A stretch of DNA of 42,205 nt from Paludibacteraceae bacterium (lineage in GTDB: Bacteria; Bacteroidota; Bacteroidia; Bacteroidales; Paludibacteraceae), in contig JAFXWI010000077.1 in NCBI GenBank assembly GCA_017542915.1, forward strand, positions 1 through 42,205. Reading direction: 5' to 3'. The notes beneath the pieces were generated by a model that was not told the DNA's origin, did not search any database, and was given only the letters and a program-made list of their open reading frames with translations. Positions within the stretch are counted from its first letter, which is position 1. Each line of letters starts with the position of its first letter. Positions 17,143-25,069 of this stretch are shown one piece after another. A program made the translations under genes and the position numbers.

Positions 17143-17938
17143 CAGCGAAGCGGTCTTACAGCAAAGCGGTCTCTCCTTCTGGGACCATCTGGACGAACTG
17201 CGCACCGTGCTGCTCAAATCCTTGGCGGCTTGGATTGTCTGTACCATCGGGGCTTTCTGCTGCAAGGATCTGCTTTTCTCATGGCTCTTTGCGCCCACTT
17301 CGTCGGATTTTGTGCTCTATCGGACGCTTTGCCGTCTTGCTCAATGGACGGGCTGCAGTGCATTGTGCCCGGGAGAGTTGGAGGTCTCTTTCCTCAATAC
17401 CGAACTCACCGCGCAGTTCATGACGCATGTCGAAGTCTCCCTGTGGGCAGGCTTCGTCCTTGCTTTGCCGTTGATGGTCTATTGGCTCTATGGCTTTGTG
17501 TCTCCGGCGCTCTATGAGCGCGAGAAACGGTACTCCTTCTCCTTGGTCATTAGCGCGACAGCCCTCTTCTTGTTGGGAGTGCTGCTCGATTATTTTCTGA
17601 TCTTCCCCTTCTCGTTTCGTTTCTTGAGCAGTTATCAGGTCAATGATCTGGTAGTTAACCAAATCAGCCTCTCGTCTTATATCTCGCTTTTTGTGGTCTT
17701 GGCGTTGCTCATGGGGCTGCTCTTTGAGGTGCCTGTCGTCACATGGTTCTTGGCGAAGGTGGGGCTTCTCAATGCCTCGCATCTCCGTGCCGGACGCAAA
17801 TATGTCTTCGTCGCTATCCTCATCCTCGCCGCCGTCATCACTCCCACCGGTGATCCCTTCACCTTACTCCTCGTCACGCTTCCCATCTACGCCCTCTACG
17901 AACTCAGCATCCTCCTCATTCGAGGAAATGAGGAATGA
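17129..17938 (+). CDS. tatC: Twin-arginine translocase subunit TatC
   Basis: 269 residues with a GTG start overlapping tatA by 14 nt. It has the TatC signature FWDHLDELRTVLL near residue 18 and about six membrane spans, with the conserved Glu-bearing segment (VSLWAGFVLALPLMVYWLYG) near the middle. TatC is the receptor that binds the twin-arginine signal peptide. The first ~15 residues (NSEAVLQQSG) are encoded by the 16-nt repeat in inverse orientation, and no later start precedes the conserved domain. Confidence 0.93.
   Translation: MKRSNSEAVLQQSGLSFWDHLDELRTVLLKSLAAWIVCTIGAFCCKDLLFSWLFAPTSSDFVLYRTLCRLAQWTGCSALCPGELEVSFLNTELTAQFMTHVEVSLWAGFVLALPLMVYWLYGFVSPALYEREKRYSFSLVISATALFLLGVLLDYFLIFPFSFRFLSSYQVNDLVVNQISLSSYISLFVVLALLMGLLFEVPVVTWFLAKVGLLNASHLRAGRKYVFVAILILAAVITPTGDPFTLLLVTLPIYALYELSILLIRGNEE
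17136..17171 (-). repeat. 16-nt hairpin repeat at the tatA/tatC junction
   Basis: On the minus strand: GACCGCTTTGCTGTAA (17156-17171), GACCGCTTCGCTGTTA (17140-17155) and a GACC remnant. The array spans the tatA stop and the first tatC codons, so it is translated in both genes. Confidence 0.8.
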
Positions 17939-18064
17939 ATAGTTCTACGCTTCTCTTATGCAACATTAAGTGTCGTGAATTTTTGACGTTTGGGCTCTTT
18001 TGATAAGTTATAAATAGCAATATTGTTTTTTTTGCATAAAAAAGAAAAAAATCTTCCCGAAGAC

Positions 18065-18095
18065 TTGCACAATTCAAAAAAAAGTTGTACCTTTG
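18065..18095 (+). promoter_or_regulatory. Bacteroidota-type promoter
   Basis: TTG at 18065-18067 and TACCTTTG at 18088-18095 with a 20-nt spacer, matching the phylum consensus. It lies upstream of a ~155-nt stretch that ends in a terminator. Confidence 0.8.
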
Positions 18096-18101
18096 CAGCA
18101 G

Positions 18102-18257
18102 ATTTCAAAAAAACATCAGAAGTACCAACGGTTAAGACACTACTTTTGTATGAAACAAACAACGTCATATCAATACTTTACGACCGGGCTGACGTCCGAG
18201 AGTAGGAGGTGTGCGCGTTAGAAAACAGAACCCTTATAAGGTTTTGTTTCTTTTTTT
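18102..18257 (+). ncRNA. Candidate small RNA or attenuated leader
   Basis: The stretch lies between a good promoter and a terminator hairpin, so a transcript of about 155 nt is expected. It has a GC-rich segment around 18183-18220 (GGGCTGACGTCCGAG). No known RNA family was recognised. A possible 60-codon reading frame (18023-18205) overlaps the promoter and looks accidental. The transcript could be a free small RNA or the leader of the antitoxin-like gene at 18327. Confidence 0.5.
18223..18257 (+). terminator. Terminator of the candidate small RNA
   Basis: A 10-bp stem (18223-18232 with 18240-18249, one G-T pair) is followed by C and a run of seven T (18251-18257). It lies 70 nt upstream of the antitoxin-like start, so it could act as an attenuator. 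Confidence 0.75.
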
Positions 18258-18326
18258 GTATCGCTCAAACTGATCAACTCAAACGAGTAGCAAACAATTT
18301 TTATTAACTTAAAATTTAAAAACCTT

Positions 18327-18536
18327 ATGAGCATAGTAGAAAGACAGGAAAATAAGATGATCGAAAAAATGGTGGGTAAACCATCATCTGGTTATCTCTC
18401 GGCTCGACGTGCGAATATCCCGGTAACTGTGGTTCGCGGAGAAACAATATACAGAGTGACTAAAGAGGGAAAAACGGCTATTGGTTCTGTTGCTCCAAAA
18501 GTTAAAGTCAATTTAAGAACGGTGGTTCTAAAATAA
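18327..18536 (+). CDS. Small antitoxin-like protein of a zeta-toxin pair
   Basis: 69 residues, intact, starting MSIVERQENKMIEKMVGKPS. It is basic in its C-terminal half with no recognised domain. It ends 3 nt before the remains of a zeta-toxin gene, and small proteins of this size are common directly upstream of Bacteroidota zeta-like toxins. The antitoxin assignment rests on this position only. Confidence 0.55.
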   Translation: MSIVERQENKMIEKMVGKPSSGYLSARRANIPVTVVRGETIYRVTKEGKTAIGSVAPKVKVNLRTVVLK

Positions 18537-18539
18537 ATT

Positions 18540-18762
18540 ATGGCGAAGCGTCTGCGTATAATAGCAGGGCCTAATGGCTCAGGAAAGTCTTCGGTATATG
18601 CCGATCTCCTGAAAACAAAAACTTATTTTTGACAATAGCGAAAATAAGTATCAATGGGTAGCGGAATATGATGCTGAAAGCGGACAAATGATTTATAAGA
18701 GTGACGAAGTCCCGTCATGGGTGATAGAATATGTTACTAAGCCAAAACTATCAAAACTTTAG
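18540..18762 (+). pseudogene. Zeta-toxin-like kinase, internally deleted
   Basis: Thirty codons from the ATG at 18540 give MAKRLRIIAGPNGSGKSSVY, the start of a zeta toxin with its Walker A loop (GPNGSGKS), and end at TGA 18630-18632. From 18628, in the next frame, 44 codons read DNSENKYQWVAEYDAESGQ and onward to VIEYVTKPKLSKL, which looks like the C terminus of the same family. Zeta toxins are usually ~180-290 residues, so most of the middle is missing and the ends are out of frame. Confidence 0.75.
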
Positions 18763-18817
18763 CAACAAATCAAACGAATATAATTAACTTTTTGTTTAAC
18801 TTTAAAATATAAACATT

Positions 18818-21800
18818 ATGAGAAAAATTAAACTATTTCTATCCCTGCTGATGCTGATAGCATTCAGTGTGGGAAATGTGTGGGCTGAAACTGCTACTAT
18901 CACGTTCGCCAATGAAGGATTGGATAATGGTGTTCAGTACACAGATCCTTTTGCGTTTGATGACAGTAATATAACTGTTACTTTTGCAGGAGGAGGTAAT
19001 GATGGCAAATATTATGACACAGGAAGCGGAATCCGCACATATGGAGGTGGATCGTTTACTGTTGCAACTGCAAGTGGAACGATAACTGCAGCTACTTTTA
19101 CATGGGATGGTAATAATAAGCCATCTACAAATGTCGCAGATAAGGGAACTTATAACAATGGAAGTTGGTCGGGAAGCGCATCCTCTTTTACACTCACCCG
19201 TCCAAGTGGTAGTGGTCATTGGAGATTAAAAAGTATTTCTGTAACATACACTCCTGATGGAGGTGGCTCAGACCCGATTGCTGTTTCAGAAGTGACTCTT
19301 GATGAGGATGAGATTGCATTAGAAGTTGGAGAGAAACAAACATTGACTGCAACGGTTTCGCCTGATAATGCAACAAACAAGAATGTAACTTGGGAGTCTG
19401 ATGACACGGAAGTTGCTACTGTAGAAAACGGTCTTGTGACTGCTGTGGCTCCGGGAACGGCGACGATTACTTGTAAGTCTGCGGATGATGCTACGAAATC
19501 TGCGACCTGCGATGTTACGGTTACTGCAGCAGAAGTTCCGACTTTGACTTTTGATTTTAGTGCTAAAGGCTACGAGAATGGAGTGCAATACCCCTCAATT
19601 ATTGCAGATGCTAACATTACGATATCTTTCGGTGATGGAGATAATGATGGAAAGTATTATAATACTGGCACAGCAATGCGCGTCTATGGTGGTGGTCATA
19701 TGACTGTTGCAGGAAAGGAAGGTGTTACGATATCTAAAATTTTATTGGAATTTGGTTCTGGGGAAGGATCAAACGAAATTTCTACGGAGGATGGAACATA
19801 CGCTGCTGGTAAATGGACAGGAAGTGAGCAATCGGTAACGTTTAATGTAGGCGGAACTTCTGGTCATCGCCGAATCAAAGTCGTTAAAGTATTCTATGAG
19901 GTAGAGGCAGTTGCTGTAACAAAACCGACGATTTCCGCTGAGGATAATAACTTCTTGAACTCGACAACGGTGACGATCTCTCACGATGACGCTGATGCTA
20001 TTTATTATACAACTAACGGTGACGATCCAACCGTCAATAATGATCTCTTGTATTCTGCGCCCTTCTCGCTGTATAATACTGCGACCGTTAAAGCGATTGC
20101 CGTTAAGGGTGGCGTTTCAAGTGCCGTAGCAGAAGAAACTTTCACAAAGGTAACGGTGCTGTCTGTAGCTCAGGCTAAGGCTGCTATTGCTGCAGCAGGA
20201 ACAACACCGATAGAGAACCAATATGTAGGAGGTGTGATCTCTCAAATCGATAGTTATGACGGAACTCATCATTCAATCACATATTGGATTTCGGCAGATG
20301 GTACTACTTCTAATCAATTGGAGGTTTATAGCGGAAAGGGACTGAATGGAGCAAGTTTTGCTGGCCTGTCTGATTTGTCTCTTGGAGATGAAGTCGTTGT
20401 TAAGGGTACTTTGAAAAATTACAAAGGAACAGATGAGTTCGATATGAATAGCCATATTATTCAATTGAATCGTACAATCGCTGCTCCAACCTTTAATCCT
20501 AATGGAGGAGGTTTCTTGACCACTCTTAGTGTAGTTATCACATCTGCTACAGAGAACGCAGAAGTTCGGTACACAATTGATGGTTCTGATCCTACTGCCA
20601 CTTCAACGCTGTATGAAAATCCGATTGAATTAAGTGCTACGACTACTATTAAAGCAGCTGCTTTCCAAGGCGAATACGTAAGTGCAATCGTAACAAAGAC
20701 TTTTACTAAGGGCTCGAAGATAACGGTAGCTGCAGCTCTTGAAGCATTGGATTCTAATAGCCCTATCGAAAATCAATTTGTATATGGTAAAGTAAGTACT
20801 GCGCCTACTTCTAATCCAAGTAGTGGTCGTTTGACGTACTACATTTCTGATAATGGTTCCACAACTGACCAATTGCAAGTATATAATGGTTACGGTTTGA
20901 ATGGTGCATCATTTGCAGAGAAGACAGATTTGCAAGTTGGCGATGAGGTAACTATTTATGGTACTTTGAAGATTTTTAATGAGAAAAAAGAGTTCGATGG
21001 AGGCAACTACCTGCTTGAGTTCAACCGCCCTGTAGCTCAGACTTTTAGCATTACTTATGTTGAGAATGATGCAAATGAGGATATTGAAGATGTAGCAGCA
21101 GCAACAAATCTGCCTGATCCGCTGCCTACTGTAACGAAGAATGAGAAAATCTTCGGCGGTTGGTTTACTACATCGACATTTGAGGTTGGTTCTGAAGCCG
21201 TTGCTGGTGCTCCGCTTAGTAAGGATGAGACCCTTTATGCAAAATGGAATGATCTTTCACCGTGGGCATCGGTTTATACTAGCAATGTTGAGATTGCAAG
21301 TAACACTGCTGCTCATGTAACAATCAATGGAGAAGACTATGATGCAGCCAAAACCAGCAAGGGAGCATCTGCTACTATTACATTGCCACAAGGTGTAACT
21401 GCTATTCACTTGCACTTGGTAGCATGGAATGGTGAGGCTCAGACTGTAAGTGTAACCGGTGACTGCTTCAACGAGGCAAAAGAACTGGCTATAGAAGCAA
21501 ATGCAGGTGTTTCTGGTCAAGGAACGACCTATGATTTAGGTGAAAGTGGTACAGATTACTATTTCTCATTAACTCCGGACAACGAAGTAGCTGCTAATAC
21601 CGTTATTACAATTGCTGCTGAAGGACAAAAGCGTTTCGTTCTCTTCGGTGTTAACCAAGAAGGTGGTGTTCTGCCGGTTCTTGACCACATTGCTATTACC
21701 GGTACAATGACCAATACAACCGGTTGGAAGACGGGTGACAATATTGTTCCGGAAGGTCTGACCGTTAATGCAATCTACACTTTGAATAATGTAGAGCAGA

Positions 21801-23347
21801 CTCCGGTTGAAGTTGATCCGAATGATGTTGTTTGGTCGCACGCAGCACTTGTTGAGAACCAGACAGAGGTAACTCTGACTGCAACTTATGAAGGCAAAAA
21901 TGCCAATAAAGTTGTCACTATTGGTGCTGTAGAGACAGGTGACCCGACTATCATCACAGATCCTACTACGTATCTGAACTTCGGTTCTTCTGTAGAGAAG
22001 GATGCTGTGGTAGCTTCGAAGACGATTACTGTAACGCTGAAGAACATCACAAGCGCTACTGCTACTTTGGGTGGTGAAACCGGTGACGACTATAGCGCAT
22101 TCAGCATTGACGATACTGAAATCGTGGATGGTGATGTAATTACCGTTTCGGTTAATACAGGCACAGTTGGTGTTTATGCAGGTACCGTTACTATTAAGGA
22201 TGACAACAGCGAAACGCAGAAGGTGATAACCCTTTCGATGACCGTTGTAGAACCTGAAACTCCGGAAGAAGCTGTTAGCACGACTTCTCAGTGGGTTGCT
22301 GCAACTGCTGCTGACCTCGTAGATGGTGCAGAAGTGCTTATCACTGGAGTGAAAGCAGATGTTACTTATGCTATGGGTGTTCAGAATAACAATAACCGTG
22401 CAGCGGTTGAGGCTTCTGTAGATGGTGAAGGTGTCCTGACTCCGGGCACGAACACGATGTCCTTCATCCTTGTAGAGCAAGGCGAGGGTAAATTTGCTCT
22501 CCGTACATCGAACGGCAAATATCTCTATGCAGCATCCTCCAGCAGCAACTACTTAAGAAGTCAGGATGCTGTAGATGGTAATGCAAAATGGACGATTTCT
22601 GCTTCCAGCGCTGTGGCAAATGGAAATTATACACATAAGATGATGCAGTTCAATTCTGATGGTAATGGTCTCTTCTCTTGCTACACGACTTCAACAACAA
22701 CTCAAAAACCGATTGCATTCTACGTTCCAAAACCTGTTACTCCTCCGACTCCGGTATACGAGACTGTTCGTGAGGGTCTGACCGCTGGTAACTACTATAC
22801 GATCTGCTTCAATAGAACGATGGAGGCTGTGCAGGGTGCTACCTTCTGGACGTTCGCAAGCAAGGATGCCAATATGGCTTACCTCGTACAAGAGGATGCT
22901 CCGTACGCAGCAGGTACTCCGTATATCATCTATGCTGAGGCTGCCGGTGACTTAACTGCTGTCCTGAGCGGCGATGTAGAGACTACCCCGGGCGTTAACG
23001 GCGCTCTCCATGGTACATTCTCTCTGATGGAGCAAACTCATCTGAACGCTGCCGGTGAGAATATCTACCTCTTGATGAATAACGAACTTCGTCGAGTAGA
23101 TGGTCGATCCGACAACAGCCTGCCTGCTTACCGTGCTTACATTGACTTGGACGAGATCGCCAACACCGGTGCACCGGCTAACGTGCCTGCACATCGCGTA
23201 CGCGCTATCCCGATGCATAAGGATGTAGTTACCGGCTTTGAGAATATCAATGCTACCGACAAACCGGTTAAGTTGCTGATTGATGGTAACATCTATATCC
23301 TCCGTGGTGAGAAGATGTATGACGCTACCGGTCGTCTGGTTAAATAA
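18818..23347 (+). CDS. Giant modular secreted protein with sorting-like C-terminal tail
   Basis: 1509 residues. A signal peptide (cut after VWA, ~residue 23) is followed by a ~125-residue domain (GLDNGVQYTDPFAF, GNDGKYYDTGS) that recurs near 245-360. Between the two lies a BIG_2 Ig-like domain (~155-240; LEVGEKQTLTATVSP, VTWESDD). Then come two alternating pairs of a chitobiase C-terminal-like domain (YYTTNGDDPT; RYTIDGSDPT) and an OB-fold-like domain (IENQYVGGVIS; IENQFVYGKVS). An InlB-type repeat follows (FGGWFTT, ETLYAKW). The end KLLIDGNIYILRGEKMYDAT resembles tails of type IX secretion cargo. No catalytic domain was seen, so adhesion or carbohydrate binding is likely. Most of the gene is richer in A/T at third positions than the last ~600 nt. 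Confidence 0.8.
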   Translation: MRKIKLFLSLLMLIAFSVGNVWAETATITFANEGLDNGVQYTDPFAFDDSNITVTFAGGGNDGKYYDTGSGIRTYGGGSFTVATASGTITAATFTWDGNNKPSTNVADKGTYNNGSWSGSASSFTLTRPSGSGHWRLKSISVTYTPDGGGSDPIAVSEVTLDEDEIALEVGEKQTLTATVSPDNATNKNVTWESDDTEVATVENGLVTAVAPGTATITCKSADDATKSATCDVTVTAAEVPTLTFDFSAKGYENGVQYPSIIADANITISFGDGDNDGKYYNTGTAMRVYGGGHMTVAGKEGVTISKILLEFGSGEGSNEISTEDGTYAAGKWTGSEQSVTFNVGGTSGHRRIKVVKVFYEVEAVAVTKPTISAEDNNFLNSTTVTISHDDADAIYYTTNGDDPTVNNDLLYSAPFSLYNTATVKAIAVKGGVSSAVAEETFTKVTVLSVAQAKAAIAAAGTTPIENQYVGGVISQIDSYDGTHHSITYWISADGTTSNQLEVYSGKGLNGASFAGLSDLSLGDEVVVKGTLKNYKGTDEFDMNSHIIQLNRTIAAPTFNPNGGGFLTTLSVVITSATENAEVRYTIDGSDPTATSTLYENPIELSATTTIKAAAFQGEYVSAIVTKTFTKGSKITVAAALEALDSNSPIENQFVYGKVSTAPTSNPSSGRLTYYISDNGSTTDQLQVYNGYGLNGASFAEKTDLQVGDEVTIYGTLKIFNEKKEFDGGNYLLEFNRPVAQTFSITYVENDANEDIEDVAAATNLPDPLPTVTKNEKIFGGWFTTSTFEVGSEAVAGAPLSKDETLYAKWNDLSPWASVYTSNVEIASNTAAHVTINGEDYDAAKTSKGASATITLPQGVTAIHLHLVAWNGEAQTVSVTGDCFNEAKELAIEANAGVSGQGTTYDLGESGTDYYFSLTPDNEVAANTVITIAAEGQKRFVLFGVNQEGGVLPVLDHIAITGTMTNTTGWKTGDNIVPEGLTVNAIYTLNNVEQTPVEVDPNDVVWSHAALVENQTEVTLTATYEGKNANKVVTIGAVETGDPTIITDPTTYLNFGSSVEKDAVVASKTITVTLKNITSATATLGGETGDDYSAFSIDDTEIVDGDVITVSVNTGTVGVYAGTVTIKDDNSETQKVITLSMTVVEPETPEEAVSTTSQWVAATAADLVDGAEVLITGVKADVTYAMGVQNNNNRAAVEASVDGEGVLTPGTNTMSFILVEQGEGKFALRTSNGKYLYAASSSSNYLRSQDAVDGNAKWTISASSAVANGNYTHKMMQFNSDGNGLFSCYTTSTTTQKPIAFYVPKPVTPPTPVYETVREGLTAGNYYTICFNRTMEAVQGATFWTFASKDANMAYLVQEDAPYAAGTPYIIYAEAAGDLTAVLSGDVETTPGVNGALHGTFSLMEQTHLNAAGENIYLLMNNELRRVDGRSDNSLPAYRAYIDLDEIANTGAPANVPAHRVRAIPMHKDVVTGFENINATDKPVKLLIDGNIYILRGEKMYDATGRLVK

Positions 23348-23365
23348 TGAAAATATTTATTAATT

Positions 23366-23491
23366 ATGAAAAAGAATTATAATCAACCTCTCGTAGAGGC
23401 TACCGAAGTATTTGCTACTTCGTTGATGCAATCCGCAAGTCCTACCGGTCTTCCTGTTGGAGGTCCTATTGATAGCGGTACCGGCGATTAA
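23366..23491 (+). CDS. 41-residue peptide after the giant secreted protein
   Basis: Starts MKKNYNQPLVEATEVFATSL and ends in a Gly/Pro/Ser-rich tail (GLPVGGPIDSGTGD). It begins 18 nt after the preceding stop and is followed 40 nt later by a terminator, so it is the last cistron of that unit. The layout, with MKK-Y-P then a short amphipathic part then a Gly-rich tail, is typical of small peptides seen in Bacteroidales genomes. Their role is not established. It has no membrane span or secretion signal. Confidence 0.65.
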   Translation: MKKNYNQPLVEATEVFATSLMQSASPTGLPVGGPIDSGTGD

Positions 23492-23531
23492 TGCCTCATT
23501 ACCCTTCCGCCTTATAGGCGACATCACTAAC

Positions 23532-23560
23532 AACCCTGCCAAACGGCGGGGTTGTTTGGT
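23532..23560 (+). terminator. Terminator after the 41-residue peptide gene
   Basis: Stem AACCCTGCC (23532-23540)/GGCGGGGTT (23545-23553), loop AAAC, then a T-rich stretch. The stem is identical to that of the terminator at 24809-24830. Confidence 0.8.
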
Positions 23561-23635
23561 TCTCGGGCAGGATACAGATACACCTGTGACGTACGTAATG
23601 GTCACGATATGGTCACGGGAGTCCCTGCTATAACT

Positions 23636-23668
23636 CATCAAAGGCAGCTTTATCGGCTGCCTTTGATG
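23636..23668. other. 13-bp hairpin without T-run
   Basis: CATCAAAGGCAGC (23636-23648) pairs perfectly with 23656-23668 around a 7-nt loop. The rest of the 23492-23940 gap holds a short direct repeat of GGTCACG (23600-23616), the 32-nt palindrome copy, a second stem-loop (TTCGAGG 23765-23771 with CCTCGAA 23797-23803, enclosing ACGGC-TTT-GCCGT) and the Bro-N promoter. I see no gene there. Confidence 0.6.
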
Positions 23669-23708
23669 GGTTTATGTTCTGAATTATCACCTTTGCAAAA
23701 TAATAATT

Positions 23709-23740
23709 TTCGTTTAATTCGTTAAATTTGTGAACGAAAA
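23709..23740. repeat. 32-nt imperfect palindromic repeat, copy 2
   Basis: Starts TTCGTTTAATTCG and ends GTGAACGAAAA. Its length and ends match 13649-13680. It is intergenic, upstream of the Bro-N gene. Confidence 0.6.
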
Positions 23741-23892
23741 TTTGCATATATCAAATATAGTAACTTCGAGGACACCGACACGGCTTTGCCGTCCCACCTC
23801 GAAATTACATTCGCACTGACGTGCAAATAGCAACTCTTTATCGCTTAAAAACTCAATTTATGCGAGCATAATGAATTTTTATCGATAAATAT

Positions 23893-23923
23893 TTGCATAT
23901 TTGATAAATTTGTTGTAACTTTG
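23893..23923 (+). promoter_or_regulatory. Bacteroidota-type promoter of the Bro-N gene
   Basis: TTG (23893-23895), 20-nt spacer, TAACTTTG (23916-23923). The start codon at 23941 would leave a leader of only about 10 nt. Confidence 0.8.
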
Positions 23924-23940
23924 TAGCAAATTTGAAACTT

Positions 23941-24801
23941 ATGGCAGAACACGAAGCAATCAAACTATTTGAATCTCTACGAGTACGTGTCGTTTGGGAT
24001 GATGTTCAAGAGAAGTACTTCTTCTCCATCGTTGATGTTGTAGCGGTGCTGACAGATCAAACCACTGCGCGTAGCGCCAGTACGTACTGGGCGGTATTGA
24101 AAAAAAGGCTTATCGCTGAGGGCGCAAATGAAATGCTTACAAATTGTAAGCAGTTGAAATTAACAGCCACAGATGGCAAGCAGCGTCTTACAGATGTGGC
24201 TGATACTGAGCAACTTTTCCGCATCATCCAATCCATCCCTTCCAAAAAAGCTGAGCCTTTCAAACAATGGTTAGCACAAGTGGGCGCAGAGCGTATACGA
24301 CAGATGCGTGATCCTGAACTGGATATCGAGCAGGCCATCAAAGACTACCGACGCTTAGGATACTCGGAGAACTGGATCAACCAGCGCATCAAAACTATCG
24401 AGATCCGAAAAGGCTTGACGGACGAGTGGAAACGAAGCGGTGTGACCAACGATAGCGATTATGCCCGCCTGACGGATCTCATGAGTAAGATCTGGAGTGG
24501 AATGACCACGCGCGAATATAAGGAGCACAAAGGTCTTACCGACCAAAACCTGCGGGATAACATGACTAATATGGAGTTGCTGCTCAACGCTTTAGCTGAG
24601 CAGACTGCTACAGATCTTAGCAAAGAGCGCAATCCTGAAGGATTAGCGCAAACAGCGAACGTTGCTAAAGATGGCGCAGAAGTAGCACGAAACGCACGCG
24701 CCGACATCGAGCACCGTTTGGGACGAAGTGTCATCAGCAATAAGAAAGCCATTGATTACATATCCCCGCACGATGAACTGCCGTTCGACAAAGAGCAATA
24801 A
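23941..24801 (+). CDS. Bro-N domain protein (antirepressor / DinD-like)
   Basis: 286 residues. The N-terminal ~110 residues match the Bro-N fold (IKLFESLRVRVVWDDVQEKYFFSIVDVVAVLT, then YWAVLKKRL). A helical region follows (WLAQVGAERIRQMRDPELDI, GYSENWINQRIKTIEIRKGLTDEW), as in Bro-N proteins often annotated as DNA-damage-inducible protein D or phage antirepressor. The ATG at 23941 is chosen over an in-frame TTG nine bases upstream because it starts MAEHEAIKLF. It has its own promoter and terminator and no phage genes nearby, so it is a stand-alone accessory gene, possibly transferred. Its target is unknown. Confidence 0.85.
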   Translation: MAEHEAIKLFESLRVRVVWDDVQEKYFFSIVDVVAVLTDQTTARSASTYWAVLKKRLIAEGANEMLTNCKQLKLTATDGKQRLTDVADTEQLFRIIQSIPSKKAEPFKQWLAQVGAERIRQMRDPELDIEQAIKDYRRLGYSENWINQRIKTIEIRKGLTDEWKRSGVTNDSDYARLTDLMSKIWSGMTTREYKEHKGLTDQNLRDNMTNMELLLNALAEQTATDLSKERNPEGLAQTANVAKDGAEVARNARADIEHRLGRSVISNKKAIDYISPHDELPFDKEQ

Positions 24802-24808
24802 ACCTCGT

Positions 24809-24837
24809 AACCCTGCCTTTCGGCGGGGTTGTTTTTT
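24809..24837 (+). terminator. Terminator after the Bro-N gene
   Basis: Stem AACCCTGCC (24809-24817)/GGCGGGGTT (24822-24830), loop TTTC, then G and six T. The stem is the same as at 23532-23553. The rest of the gap to 25015 has a direct repeat of ATACCCTCACG and a TGTCGC/GCGACA hairpin, with no gene seen. Confidence 0.88.
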
Positions 24838-25015
24838 GTTGTTAAGGGACTAAGACGTCCACAGTGGGTGGCAGATAATAACGGCAATGGTCTAGGATAC
24901 CCTCACGATACCCTCACGATACCATCGAGGGAACCTCACGCCGACCCTCTATACAAGAGAGGGAGGAGAGGGGTTGTCGCAAAGATGCGACAAAAGTGCA
25001 CGGAGAGGGGTTAAC

Positions 25016-25051
25016 AAAAAAAATGTGTCAAGGGAATGACACATTTTTTTT
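25016..25051 (-). terminator. Bidirectional terminator after secG
   Basis: A 15-bp perfect stem (25016-25030 with 25037-25051), loop AGGGAA, with A-run and T-run arms so that it can stop transcription in both directions. It lies 18 nt behind the secG stop on the minus strand. Confidence 0.92.
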
Positions 25052-25069
25052 CGTTGGTTGCGGACAGGA

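Noticed and set aside
18023..18205. A 60-codon frame starting MFFLHKKEKN
   Set aside because: It begins upstream of and runs across the promoter at 18065-18095, so the promoter transcript could not encode its start.
24842..25015. Possible small gene between the Bro-N gene and secG
   Set aside because: A 61-codon frame exists but includes direct repeats and hairpins, with no motif and no promoter.
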